Below are positions 8,601-20,303 of a DNA stretch of 64,000 bases, in pieces. The notes below the pieces were generated by a model, which saw only the letters and a program-made list of their open reading frames with translations, ran no database searches and was not told the DNA's origin. A program made the translations under genes and the position numbers. Origin of the DNA: Pseudomonas poae (GTDB lineage: Bacteria > Pseudomonadota > Gammaproteobacteria > Pseudomonadales > Pseudomonadaceae); assembly GCA_028869255.1 (NCBI GenBank), contig CP110972.1, positions 873,001 through 937,000 on the forward strand. The letters run 5' to 3'. The stretch's first letter is position 1. Each line of letters starts with the position of its first letter.

Positions 8601-11600
8601 GCCTGCCGTTCAACCAGTTGCTGGCCGCCACCCGCCAGACTGCGTTGGGTGCCCAGGCTCATCAGGATCTGCCGTTCGAACAACTGCTGGAGGCGTTCCC
8701 GCAGGCCCGCGAGCAGGGCCTGTTCCAGGTCATGTTCAACCACCAGCAGCGCGACTTGAGTGCGTTGCGCCGCCTGCCGGGCATGCTGGCCGATGAGCTG
8801 CCATGGCACAGCCGTGAGGCCAAGTTCGACCTGCAACTGCACAGCGAAGAGGATCGTAATGGGCGCCTGAGCCTGTCGTTCGACTACGCCGATGAACTGT
8901 TCGACAGCGCCACCATTCAGCGCCTGGCCGAGCATTTCATCAACCTGCTGCAGGCCGTGTGCGAGCAACCGCAACAGGCCATCGGCGACCTCAAACTGCT
9001 GCAGCACGACGACCAACAGCCCTGGAGCGAAGCGCCGTGTGCGCCTGCCCGGCAGTGGCTGCCCGAACTGCTCAACCTGCAGACCTCGGACAATACTGCG
9101 CTGGTTTGGCAGGACGGTAGCCTGACCTTCGCCCAACTGCACACCCAGGCCAACCGGCTGGCCCACTACCTGCGCGACAAAGGTGTCGGCCCGGATGTGT
9201 GCGTGGCCATCGCCGCCGAGCGTTCGCCGCAACTGCTGATCGGTCTGCTGGCAATCATCAAGGCCGGTGGCGCCTATGTGCCGCTGGACCCGGATTACCC
9301 GGCCGAGCGCCTGGCCTACATGCTCCAGGACAGCGGCGTGCACCTGCTGCTGACCCAGACCGCCTTGCTGGACCGCGTGCCGAGCGCCGAGGGCGTGTGC
9401 GTGGTCGCCATGGACAGCCTGCACCTCGACAGCTGGCCGACCCAGGCGCCGGGCCTGCATCTGCATGGCGATAACCTTGCCTACGTGATCTACACCTCCG
9501 GTTCCACCGGCCAGCCCAAAGGCGTGGGCAATACCCATGCGGCCCTGGCCGAGCGCTTGCAATGGATGCAGGCCACCTATCAGCTGAACGACAGCGACGT
9601 GCTGATGCAAAAAGCGCCGATCAGTTTCGACGTGTCGGTGTGGGAGTGCTTCTGGCCGTTGATCACCGGGTGCCGCCTGGTGCTGGCCGGCCCCGGCGAG
9701 CACCGTGACCCGCATCGCATCGCGCAGCTTGTGCAGGAGCATGGCGTGACCACGCTGCACTTTGTGCCGCCGCTGTTGCAGTTGTTTATCGACGAGCCGT
9801 TGGTGGCCGAATGCACCAGCCTGCGTCGACTGTTCTCCGGCGGCGAAGCCTTGCCTGCCGAGTTGCGCAACCGGGTGCTGGCGCAGTTGCCGGCGGTGCA
9901 ATTGCACAACCGTTATGGCCCGACCGAAACCGCGATCAACGTCACCCACTGGCACTGCACCGCCGAAGATGGCGAGCGTTCGCCGATCGGCCGCCCGCTG
10001 GGCAATGTGATCTGCCGCGTGCTGGACGAGCAGCTCAACCCGCTGCCGGCCGGGGTGCCAGGTGAACTGTGCATTGGTGGTATCGGCCTGGCGCGCGGTT
10101 ACCTTGGGCGTGCCGGGCTGACCGCTGAACGTTTTGTCGCCGACCCCCTGGGCGCGGCGGGCGCACGCCTGTACCGCACTGGCGACCGTGCGCGCTGGAG
10201 CGCGGATGGCGTGCTCGAATACCTCGGCCGCCTCGATCAGCAGGTCAAGCTGCGTGGTTTCCGTGTGGAGCCGGAAGAAATCGAATCGCGGATGCTGGCC
10301 CTGGACGGTATCGCCCAGGCCGTGGTGCTGGTGCGTGACGCGCAACTGATCGGCTACTACACCGCCAGCACTGCAGTGGATGAACAGGACGTGAAAGCCG
10401 CCCTGGCCGCCGAGCTGCCGGAGTACATGGTGCCCGCACGGTTGATGCGCCTGGACGCGATGCCCCTGAGCCCCAGCGGCAAACTCGAGCGTCGCGCCTT
10501 GCCGGAGCCGGTGTGGCACACCCGCGAGCACGTTGAACCCGAGACGCCGCTGCAGCAGCAGGTCGCGACGATCTGGCGCGAAGTGCTGGGGCTGGCGCGT
10601 ATTGGCCTGAACGATGACTTTTTCGCCCTCGGCGGCCACTCGTTGCTCGCCACGCAAATCATCTCCCGCACCCGCCAGGCCTGCGACGTGGAGTTGCCGT
10701 TGCGTACCCTGTTCGAAGCCAGCGAGTTGGGCGCCTTTGCCGAGCAAGTGCGCCTGATCCAGGCGGCCGGCCAGCGTAACCAGCAAACCGCAATCGCCCG
10801 GGTCGACCGCAGCGTGCCTGTGCCGTTGTCCTATTCGCAGCAGCGCATGTGGTTCTTGTGGCAGATGGAACCGGACAGCCCGGCCTACAACGTCGGCGGT
10901 ATGGCGCGCCTGCGCGGCGTGCTGGATGTGGGGCGTTTCGAGGCGGCGTTGCAAGCCTTGATCATGCGCCACGAGACCCTGCGCACCACGTTCCCGAGTG
11001 TCGATGGCGTGGCCTGGCAGAAGGTCTCGGCGCAGACCGGCCTGCGCATGGACTGGCAGGATTTCTCGGCCTTGAATGAAACCGAACGCCAGCAACGTCT
11101 GCAGCAATTGGCCGATCAGGAGGCGCACACGCCGTTCAACCTGGAGACCGGGCCGTTGCTGCGTGCGTGCCTGGTCAAGGCCGGCGAACAGGAACACTAC
11201 TCTGGTGCTGACCCTGCACCATATCGTCACCGAAGGCTGGGCCATGGACATCTTTGCCCGTGAACTCAGTGCCTTGTACGAAGCCTTTATCGACGAACGC
11301 CTGTCGCCGCTCGCGCCGTTGCCGGTGCAATACCTCGATTACAGCGTGTGGCAGCGTCAGTGGCTGGAAGGCGGCGAACGCCAGCGCCAGCTGGATTACT
11401 GGGTTGCGCAACTGGGTCACGAACATCCATTGCTGGAACTGCCCGGCGATCGCCCACGCCCACCGGTGCAAAGCTACCAGGGCGAGCTGTACCGTTTTGA
11501 CCTGAGCGATGACCTGGCCGCCCGTGTGCGTGCGTTCAACGCCGAGCGCGGCCTCACCCTGTTCATGACCATGACCGCCACCCTGGCCGTGTTGCTCTAC

Positions 11601-14600
11601 CGCTACAGCGGCCAGACCGACCTGCGCATCGGCGCGCCGGTAGCCAACCGCATCCGCCCGGAAAGCGAAGGCTTGATCGGCGCCTTCCTCAACACCCAAG
11701 TGCTGCGTTGCCAGCTCAACGGGCAGATGAGTGTTGCGCAGTTGTTCGAGCACGTGCGCCACACGGTGATCGAAGGCCAGTCCCACCAGGACCTGCCGTT
11801 CGACCACCTGGTGGAAGCCCTGCAACCCCCGCGCAGTGCGGCGTACAACCCGCTGTTCCAAGTGATGTGCAACGTGCAGCGCTGGGAGTTCCAACAGCGC
11901 CGCCAACTGGCCGGCATGACCGTCGAATACCTGGCCAACGATGCCCGTGCGACCAAGTTCGACCTCAACCTGGAAGTCACCGACCTCGACCATCGCCTGG
12001 GTTGCTGCCTGACCTACAGCACCGACTTGTTCGATGAGCCGCGCATTGCGCGCATGGCCGAACATTGGCGCAACCTGCTCGAGGCGTTGATCGCCGATCC
12101 GCAACAACGCCTCAGCGAACTGCCGTTGCTGACCCGCGTTGAGCAGTCTGCGTTGCAGGACAGCCTCGGCGTGGAAGCCGGCGAGCACCGCCTCGATCAG
12201 TGCATCCAGCAACTCTTCAGCCAACAGGCGGCCAAGCGCGCCGACGCCCCGGCGCTGACTTTTGCCGGCGTTACCCTCAGCTACGCCGAACTGGACGCCC
12301 GCGCCAACCGCCTGGCCTGGATGCTGCGCGAACGCGGGGTAGGCCCGCAGGTGCGTGTCGGCCTGGCGCTGCCGCGTTCCCTGGAAATGGTCATCGGCCT
12401 GCTGGCGATTCTCAAGGCGGGCGGCGCCTACGTGCCGCTGGACCCGGAATACCCGCTGGACCGCCTGCACTACATGATCGAAGACAGCGGCATTGGCCTG
12501 TTGCTCAGCGACGCGGCGATGTTCGAAGCGCTGGGTGAACTGCCGGCCACCGTCGCGTGCTGGTGCCTGGAAGATGACCTGCCGGTGTTGGCAAATTACC
12601 CGGCTGGCGAGCTGCCGTTTATCAGTCTGCCGCAGCATCAGGCGTACCTGATCTACACCTCGGGCTCCACCGGCAAGCCGAAAGGCGTAGTGGTGGCCCA
12701 CGGTGAAATCGCCATGCACTGCCAGGCGGTGATCGAGCGTTTTGGCATGCGCCCGGACGACTGCGAACTGCACTTCTATTCGATCAACTTCGACGCCGCC
12801 ACCGAGCGTCTGCTGGTGCCGTTGCTCAGTGGTGCGCAGGTGGTATTGCGTGCGCAGGGCCAGTGGGATGCCGAAGAGATCTGCGCGCTGATCCGCACCC
12901 ATCGCATCAATATCCTCGGCTTTACTCCGAGCTACGGCAGCCAGTTGGCGCAATGGCTGGCGACCCAGCAGCAGACCTTGCCGGTGCGCATGTGCATCAC
13001 CGGGGGCGAAGCGCTGACCGGCGAACACCTGCAGCGCATCCGCGCCGCCTTCCAGCCCGAGGTGTTTTTCAACGCCTATGGCCCGACCGAAACCGTGGTG
13101 ATGCCGCTGGCCAGCCTGGCGCCGCAGCACCTGGAGGAGGGTGCCGGCAGCGTGCCGATCGGCAGCATTATCGGGGCCCGTGTGGCCTATATTCTCGACG
13201 CCGACCTGGCCTTGGTGCCGCAAGGTGCGACCGGTGAGTTGTACGTCGGCGGCGCCGGTCTGGCCCAGGGTTACCATGAGCGTGCGGGCATGACCGCCGA
13301 GCGGTTTGTCGCCGACCCGTTTGCCGCCAATGGCGGGCGCCTGTACCGCACCGGCGACCTGGTGCGCCAGCGTGCCGATGGTTTGGTGGAGTATCTGGGC
13401 CGTATCGACCATCAAGTGAAGATTCGCGGTTTCCGCATCGAGCTGGGCGAAATCGAAACGCGCCTGCTGGAGCACGAGGCCGTGCGCGAGGCGGTGGTGC
13501 TGGCGCTGGATTCACCGAGCGGCAAACAGCTGGTGGCATACCTGGTCAGCGATGCCGAGCACGGCGCATTGCGCGAGGCGCTGAAGGCGCACCTCAAGGC
13601 GCAACTGCCGGACTACATGGTGCCCACACACCTGATCGTGCTGGACAGCATGCCGCTGACCGCCAACGGCAAACTCGACCGCCGCGCCTTGCCGCAGCCC
13701 GACCCCGAGGCGAACCGCCAACAGTATGTCGCGCCGCGCAACGAACTGGAGCACACCCTGGCGGCGATCTGGTGCGCGGTGTTGAACGTGCAGCAAGTCG
13801 GCCTCGACGATAACTTCTTTGAGCTGGGCGGCGATTCGATCCTGTCGATCCAAGTGGTCAGCCGTGCGCGGCAGGCGGGGATTCATTTCAGCCCTCGCGA
13901 CCTGTTCCAGCACCAGACCGTGCAAACCCTGGCCGCCGTCGCCACGCGCTCCGAGCAGGTCACGGCCGAGCAGGGCGTGCTGACCGGCAGCTCGGGTCTC
14001 ACGCCGATTCAGCACTGGTTCTTCGACACGCAGATTCCCAATCGTCAGCACTGGAACCAGGCGCTGTTGCTCAAACCGTTGCAACTGCTGCAACCCCATC
14101 GCCTGGAGCAAGCGCTGCTGGCCGTGCTGGAGCACCATGACGCCCTGCGCCTGAGCTTCACGCCACGCGACGCGCAATGGCACGCCGAACATTTGGCCGT
14201 GCCACAAGGCGGCGTGCTGATGCAGGCGCAAGTGCGCGATATTCAGCAGTGCAGCGCCCTGTTCACCGACACCCAGCGCAGCCTCGACCTGGAACACGGT
14301 CCGCTGTTGCGTGCCTTGCTGGTGGACGGGCCGCAGGGCCAGCAACGCCTGCTGATCGTGATCCATCACCTGGTGGTGGATGGCGTGTCGTGGCGCGTCT
14401 TGCTGGAAGATCTGCAAGCGGTCTACCGCCAACTGAGCGACGGCCAGTCCGTCAGCCTGCCGGTCAAGACCAGCGCGTTGCGTGATTGGGCCGCCCGCTT
14501 GCAGGCCTATGCCGGCAGCGAATCACTGCGCGAAGAAATGCACACCTGGCAGCAGCAGTTGGCCGGCCCGGCTGTCGCCTTGCCGGTGGATCGCCCCCAA

Positions 14601-17600
14601 GGCTCGCTGCGCAACCGCGATGCCGACACCGTCAGTGTGCGTCTGGATGCCGAACACACCCGCCAGCTGCTGCAACAGGCCCCAAGCGCCTACCGCACCC
14701 AGGTCAACGACCTGCTGTTGACCGCCCTGGCCCGCGTGCTGTGCCGCTGGAGTGGCCACGCGTCGGCGCTGATCCAGCTGGAAGGTCATGGCCGCGAAAG
14801 CCTGTTCGATGACGTCGACCTGACTCGCAGCGTCGGCTGGTTCACCAGTGCTTACCCCCTGCGTCTGACCCCGCAAGCCGGGCAGGGTGACTCGATCAAG
14901 GCCATCAAGGAGCAACTGCGCGGCGTGCCGCACAAAGGCTTGGGCTACGGCGTGCTGCGCTACCTGGCGGACGGCCTGTGCCAACAGACGATGGCCGCAT
15001 TGCCGACGGCGGACATCACCTTTAACTACCTCGGGCAGTTCGACCAGAGCTTCGGCGCCGATGCGCTGTTCCACCCGCTGGATGAATCCGCCGGCCAGGC
15101 CCATGACCCGGATGCGCCGCTGCCCAACGAGCTGAGTATCGACAGCCAGGTGTACGGCGGCGAACTGGTGCTGCGCTGGACCTTCAGCCGCGAACGTTTC
15201 GATCAGCCTACCGTGCGCGAATTGGCCGATGCGTATCTGGCCGAATTGCAAAGCCTGATCCAGCACTGCCTGCAGGACGATGCCGGTGGCCTTACGCCGT
15301 CCGACTTCCCGCTGGCGCACTTGACCCAACCGCAACTCGACAGCCTGCCGGTGCCGGCAGGCGTCATCGAAGACGTGTACCCGCTGACCCCGATGCAGGA
15401 GGGCCTGCTGCTGCACACTCTGCTGGAACCGGGCACCGGCCTGTACTACATGCAGGACCGCTACCGCATCAACAGCGCGCTGGACCCCGAGCGTTTCGCC
15501 CAGGCCTGGCAGGCGGTGATCGCCCGCCACGAAGCCTTGCGCGCCTCGTTCTGCTGGAATGTCGGCGAAGACATGCTGCAAGTGATCCACAAACCGGGCA
15601 GCACGCCGATTGACTACCTGGACTGGAGCGCCGATCCCGAGGACGAGCAGGAGCCTCGTCTGCAAGCGTTGCTCAAGGCCGAGCGCGAAGCCGGTTTCGA
15701 TCTGCTTAACCAGGCGCCGTTCCACCTGCGTCTGATCCGCGTCGGCGAAGCGCGCTACTGGTTCATGATGAGCAACCACCACATCCTCATCGATGCCTGG
15801 TGCCGTTCGCTGCTGATGAATGACTTTTTCGAGATCTACATGGCCCTCGGTGAAGGCCGCGAGGCGCAACTGGCGACGCCGCCGCGTTATCGCGACTACA
15901 TCGCCTGGCTGCAACGCCAGAATCTGAATGAAGCGCGCCAGTGGTGGCAGCAGAACCTGCAAGGTTTTGAGCGCACCACGCCGATCCCGAGCGACCGGCC
16001 GTTCCTGCGCGAACATGCAGGTCACAGCGGCGGCATGGTGGTGGGCGACTGCTACACCCGTCTCGATGCCCGCGACGGTGCGCTACTGCGCGAATTGGCC
16101 CAGGCCCATCAACTCACCGTCAACACCTTCGCCCAGGCGGCGTGGGCGCTGGTACTGCGGCGCTTGAGCGGCGAGCGTGACGTGTTGTTCGGCGTCACCG
16201 TGGCCGGGCGCCCGGTGGCAATGCCCGAAATGCAACGCACTGTCGGCCTGTTTATCAACAGCATCGCGCTACGGGTGAAACTGCCTGAGGACGACCAGCC
16301 TTGCAGCGTGCGCCAGTGGCTGAGCGGCCTGCTCGACAGCAATATGCAGCTGCGCGAGTACGAATACCTGCCGCTGGTGACCATCCAGGAGCACAGCGAA
16401 CTGCCCAAGGGCCAGCCGCTGTTCGACAGCCTGTTCGTGTTTGAAAACGCTCCGGTTGAAACCTCGGTACTCGACCGTGCGCAAAGCCTGAATGCCACTT
16501 CGGACTCCGGCCGCACCCACACCAACTTCCCGCTGACCGCCGTGTGCTATCCGGGCGATGACCTTGGCCTGCATCTGTCTTACGACCAGCGTTACTTTGA
16601 CGAAACCACCGTGCAAGGCATGCTGGGCGAGTTCAAGCGCCTGCTGCTGGCGCTGGTGCAGGGCTTCCATGGCGAGATGGCCGACCTGCCGTTGATTGGC
16701 GAGCAGGAGCGGGCGTTCCTGGTGGACGGCTGCAACCAGAGCGAGCACGCCTACCCGCTGGAGCGCAGCTATGTCGAGCTGTTCGAAGCCCAGGTGGCCG
16801 CGCATCCGCAGCGTATCGCCGCCAGTTGCCTGGATCAGCAATGGACCTATGACGAGTTGAACCGGCGCAGCAACGGCCTGGGCTACGCGCTGACCGAGGC
16901 CGGTGTCGGACTGGATCAACCGGTGGCGTTGCTGGCCGAGCGCAACCTCGACCTGCTGGGCATGATCATCGGCAGCTTCAAGGCCGGTGCCGGTTACCTG
17001 CCGTTGGACCCAGGGCTGCCGCACCAGCGCCTGAGCCGCATCATCGAGCTGAGCCGTACGCCGTTGCTGGTGTGCACCGAGGCGTGTCGCGAGCAAGCCA
17101 TTGAACTGCTGGAAGGCACCGACTGCCAGTTGCTGGTGTGGGAGGAAGTGCCTGGCCGTGGGGAAAACCCCGGGGTTTACAGTGCGCCGGACAACCTCGC
17201 CTACGTGATCTACACCTCAGGCTCCACCGGCCTGCCCAAAGGCGTGATGGTGGAGCAGCGCGGCATGCTCAATAACCAGTTGAGCAAGGTGCCGTACCTG
17301 GACCTGAGCCCTGCGGATGTGATCGCCCAGACCGCGTCGCAAAGCTTCGATATTTCCGTGTGGCAATTCCTCGCGGCGCCGCTGTTCGGTGCGCGGGTAG
17401 ATATTGTGCCGAACACCCTTGCGCATGATCCGCAAGGCTTGCTGGCGCATGTTCAGGCGCAGGGCATTACCGTGCTGGAAAGCGTGCCGTCGCTGATCCA
17501 GGGCATGCTCGCTCAGGAGCGCATAAGCCTGGACGGCTTGCGCTGGATGTTGCCGACGGGTGAAGCGATGCCGCCGGAGCTGGCTCACCAGTGGTTGCAA

Positions 17601-18590
17601 CGTTATCCGCAGATTGGCCTGGTCAACGCCTACGGCCCGGCGGAATGCTCGGACGATGTGGCGTTCTTCCGCGTCGATCCGGCCTCCACCCGTGGCACTT
17701 ACTTGCCGATTGGCACGCCGACCGACAACAACCGCCTGTACCTGCTGGACGGCGCGCTGGAGCTGGTTGCGCAGGGCGCCGTGGGTGAACTGTGCGTGGC
17801 CGGTACCGGGGTGGGGCGCGGATATGTCAGCGATCCATTGCGCACCGCCCAGGTGTTTGTGCCGAACCCGTTCGGCGCACCGGGTGAGCGCCTGTATCGC
17901 ACCGGCGACCTGGCCCGTCGGCGCAGCGATGGCGTGCTGGAGTACGTCGGGCGTATCGACCACCAGGTGAAGATTCGTGGTTACCGCATCGAACTGGGTG
18001 AAATCGAAGCGCGTCTGCACGAGCAACCGCAAGTGCGTGACGCGGCCGTGGGCGTGCAGGAAGGCGTCAACGGCAAGCATTTGGTGGGTTACCTGGTAGC
18101 CGCCGACGCGGCGCTCAACCCAAGCGAACGCCTGGACCGCATCAAGCAACGCCTGCGCGCCGAATTGCCGGAGTACATGGTGCCGCTGCACTGGCTATGG
18201 CTCGACCGCCTGCCGCTTAACGCCAATGGCAAACTCGACCGCAACGCCCTGCCGGCACTGGAGATCGGCCAGTTGCACAGCCAGGACTACCTGGCGCCGC
18301 GCAACGCGCTGGAAACCACTTTGGCTGCGATCTGGGCCGAAGTGTTGAAAGTCGAAAAGGTCGGCGTGCAGGACAATTTCTTCGAACTGGGCGGGCATTC
18401 GCTGCTGGCCACGCAGATTGCCTCGCGGGTGCAGAAAAACCTGCAACGCGATGTGCCGCTGCGGGCGATGTTCGAGTGCAGCACGGTGGCGGAGTTGGCC
18501 GAGTACATTGATGGGCTGGCAGCCAATGAAATCAGCGCGGAGAAAGTGGATCGCTTGAGTGATTTGATGGCGGAGCTGGAGGGGCTTTAG
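5693..18590 (+). CDS. pvdL: PvdL, pyoverdine chromophore non-ribosomal peptide synthetase (reading frame broken at 11201)
   Basis: Giant NRPS that begins pyoverdine: it loads a fatty acid and assembles Glu, D-Tyr and diaminobutyrate, later forming the chromophore. Once the frameshift is corrected it has about 4298 residues, near the 4342 of P. aeruginosa PvdL. Order: acyl-AMP ligase ([12 protein letters not shown] near 168), carrier (LGGNSITA ~606), condensation (HHIIADGWS ~802), adenylation 1 (~1267), carrier (LGGHSLLA ~1646), condensation (HHIVTEGW ~1842), adenylation 2 (~2321), carrier (LGGDSILS ~2711), epimerization (HHLVVDGVS ~2891), condensation (HHILIDAW ~3362), adenylation 3 (~3840), carrier (LGGHSLLA ~4232). 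There is no terminal thioesterase, as expected. One extra T at 11201 shifts the frame inside the second condensation domain: the upstream frame ends at 11263 and the downstream frame is open from 11076. It is a real inactivating mutation or an assembly error. Confidence 0.95.
11191..11212 (+). other. Single-base frameshift site in pvdL
   Basis: The upstream frame reads ...KAGEQEHY and then runs into nonsense ending at 11263. Dropping one T at 11201 restores [17 protein letters not shown], the normal lead-in to the condensation active-site motif. The inserted base lies between C bases (CACTAC-T-CTGG), not in a homopolymer run. Confidence 0.9.
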
Positions 18591-18612
18591 TCTTCAGTGC
18601 CTTTGAGGGCCG

Positions 18613-18686
18613 CATCGCAGGCAAGCCAGCTCCCACACTTGACTGTATTCACAGTTCAACATGTGGGAGCTGACTTGCCTGCGATG
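18613..18686. repeat. REPIN (paired inverted REP sequences)
   Basis: CATCGCAGGCAAGCCAGCTC... is answered by ...GGGAGCTGACTTGCCTGCGATG, giving a hairpin with arms of about 26 bp. It lies between the convergent stops of pvdL and dsbG. Confidence 0.88.
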
Positions 18687-18705
18687 GCGTCAGACCCGGC
18701 GCCGC

Positions 18706-19482
18706 TTATTTGGGCCCCATAATCTTCAGCAGCTTCTCCGGCGAAGGCGCGCCTTGCTGTTGCTGCAAGCCACCCTTGTCATCCAGATAGAAAATCGCCG
18801 GCGTCGCCGACAACTCCAGCTCATCCATCAGCTTCATATTGGCATCGAGTTTGGCCTCGATAGTGGCCGGTATCTTGTCCAGTGCTTGCAACTTGCTGGC
18901 TTTGCCGGCGGCTTCGTGTTCTTCCAGGGCTTTTTGCGGGTCTTTGGCGGCGAACAGCGCGGCCGATTTGCCGGGGCTGTCTTCGCGGATGATGCCGACC
19001 ATGATGTGGCGCAACTGCACCTTGCCGGCCTTTACCCACGGGCGTGCCTGCTCCCAGAACATGTTGCAGTACGGGCAGTTGGGGTCGCTGAACAGGTAGA
19101 CGATGCGCGGCGCGTTTTTATCGCCGTCCTGGATCCAGCTGCTCTTTTCCATCTTGGCCCAGACTTCCTTGGCCATCGGCGCGTACACCAGCTTTTCCAG
19201 CGGCGCGCTGCTCAGGTCATTGCCCTGGGCGTCGTACAGGTTGCCGGCGAGCACGCTTTTGCCGTCTGCGGTCAGGTACAGCGCCATGCCACGGTTCTGG
19301 TACTGCGCGGCGTAGCCGGTGAGGCCGCTGGGGGCGTCGAACTTGCCGAGGATCTTGGCGCCCTTGGCTTCGATCTGTTTGATCGGGGCCGGCCAGTCTT
19401 CGGCCTGGGCCAGGGTCGCCGTCGCGCTGAGTGACAAGAAGGTCAGCGGCAGCAGGGTCAGCAGGTGGCGGAGGCTTGGCAT
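18706..19482 (-). CDS. dsbG: DsbG-like thiol:disulfide interchange protein
   Basis: 258-residue periplasmic disulfide isomerase or chaperone of the DsbC/DsbG family. An N-terminal signal peptide (MPSLRHLLTLLPLTFLSL, then ...LAQA) is followed by a dimerization part and a thioredoxin fold with the active site CPYC (FSDPNCPYCNMFW, near residue 137) and the cis-Pro loop SATPAIFY. E. coli DsbG also has CPYC. Its first 25 bases overlap the end of the TlpA-like gene, so the two are translationally linked. In P. aeruginosa the same trio (PA2478-PA2476) lies beside dsbRS. It probably receives electrons from the DsbD encoded two genes upstream. Confidence 0.92.
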   Translation of the reverse strand: MPSLRHLLTLLPLTFLSLSATATLAQAEDWPAPIKQIEAKGAKILGKFDAPSGLTGYAAQYQNRGMALYLTADGKSVLAGNLYDAQGNDLSSAPLEKLVYAPMAKEVWAKMEKSSWIQDGDKNAPRIVYLFSDPNCPYCNMFWEQARPWVKAGKVQLRHIMVGIIREDSPGKSAALFAAKDPQKALEEHEAAGKASKLQALDKIPATIEAKLDANMKLMDELELSATPAIFYLDDKGGLQQQQGAPSPEKLLKIMGPK

Positions 19483-20303
19483 GTCGGTTTCCTTGCAGGG
19501 ACGGTGTCGAAGGGTTCCATGGCGCGGGCCAGGCTGGCTTGGGACAGCTCGCCCAGATGGCTGTTGATCAGGCGCCCGTCGGCTTGGTAGAACAGCGTGG
19601 TCGGCAAGGCCATGGAGCCCACGGCCTGGCCGAGGCGGCCGCTGGCGTCGAACAGCACGTTGTCGAGGGTCAGGCCCTGGGTGGCGAGGAAGGTGCTAAC
19701 GCTTTGCATGCTTTCGGCCTGGTTGACGAACAGGAAGGTCACATCGGGGCGTTGATGCTGCGCGCGTTCCAGCACCGGCATTTCGCGCCGGCAGGGTGGG
19801 CACCAGGTGGCCCAGAGGTTGATCACCAGCGGGCCGCCTTTGTAGTCGGCCAGTTGCACCACCTCGCCATTGGCATTTAGCAAGGTGATTTCCGGCAATT
19901 GCGAGCCCTTGTCGTACAGGCTCAGGGACAGGCTGGTCATGCCCCAGAACACCAGCCCGGTGATCACCCCGGCGCTCAGCGGTTTGCGCAGGGCAGGGCG
20001 GCGCCAGCCGTAGACCAGCGCGCCCAGCACCAGCGCGATCACGCCGGGCCAGGCGAGAAAACCGCCGTCGCGCAGGTCAACCATCTGCAGCGGGTCGTGG
20101 CTGTAGTCACTCCAGTACATCAACACAAAACTGACACGGGCGACCAACATCCCCAGCAGGAACAGGCTGAACAGCACTGACTCCGGGTTTTCACCGCCAC
20201 GCTTGGCCACGCGCCAACCCACCAGGGTGGCGAGAATCAGCGCGCTGATCAGCAGGATGTGATTCAGGGCGATGGCGAAAGTGCCGATGGTCAGGGTCAG
20301 CAT
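19458..20303 (-). CDS. Membrane TlpA-type thioredoxin with N-terminal Lgt-like membrane region
   Basis: 281 residues. The first ~135 carry several membrane helices (ALNHILLISALILATLVGW, then LFLLGMLVARVSFVLMYW) resembling the membrane part of prolipoprotein transferase-like proteins. After residue 140 comes a periplasmic TlpA/ResA thioredoxin domain with active site CPPC (LWATWCPPCRREMPVL) and the cis-Pro ALPTTLFY. It starts at the ATG overlapping the dsbD stop (ATGA) and overlaps dsbG by 25 bp. Likely role: membrane-anchored thiol reductase passing electrons from DsbD. Equivalent to PA2477 by gene order. Confidence 0.88.
   Translation of the reverse strand: MLTLTIGTFAIALNHILLISALILATLVGWRVAKRGGENPESVLFSLFLLGMLVARVSFVLMYWSDYSHDPLQMVDLRDGGFLAWPGVIALVLGALVYGWRRPALRKPLSAGVITGLVFWGMTSLSLSLYDKGSQLPEITLLNANGEVVQLADYKGGPLVINLWATWCPPCRREMPVLERAQHQRPDVTFLFVNQAESMQSVSTFLATQGLTLDNVLFDASGRLGQAVGSMALPTTLFYQADGRLINSHLGELSQASLARAMEPFDTVPARKPTCQASATC

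Noticed and set aside
7820..11251. 1143-codon minus-strand open frame inside pvdL
   Set aside because: Antisense shadow of a high-GC gene; no start signal, no motifs, Gln/His/Arg-rich sequence, while the plus strand encodes clear NRPS domains.
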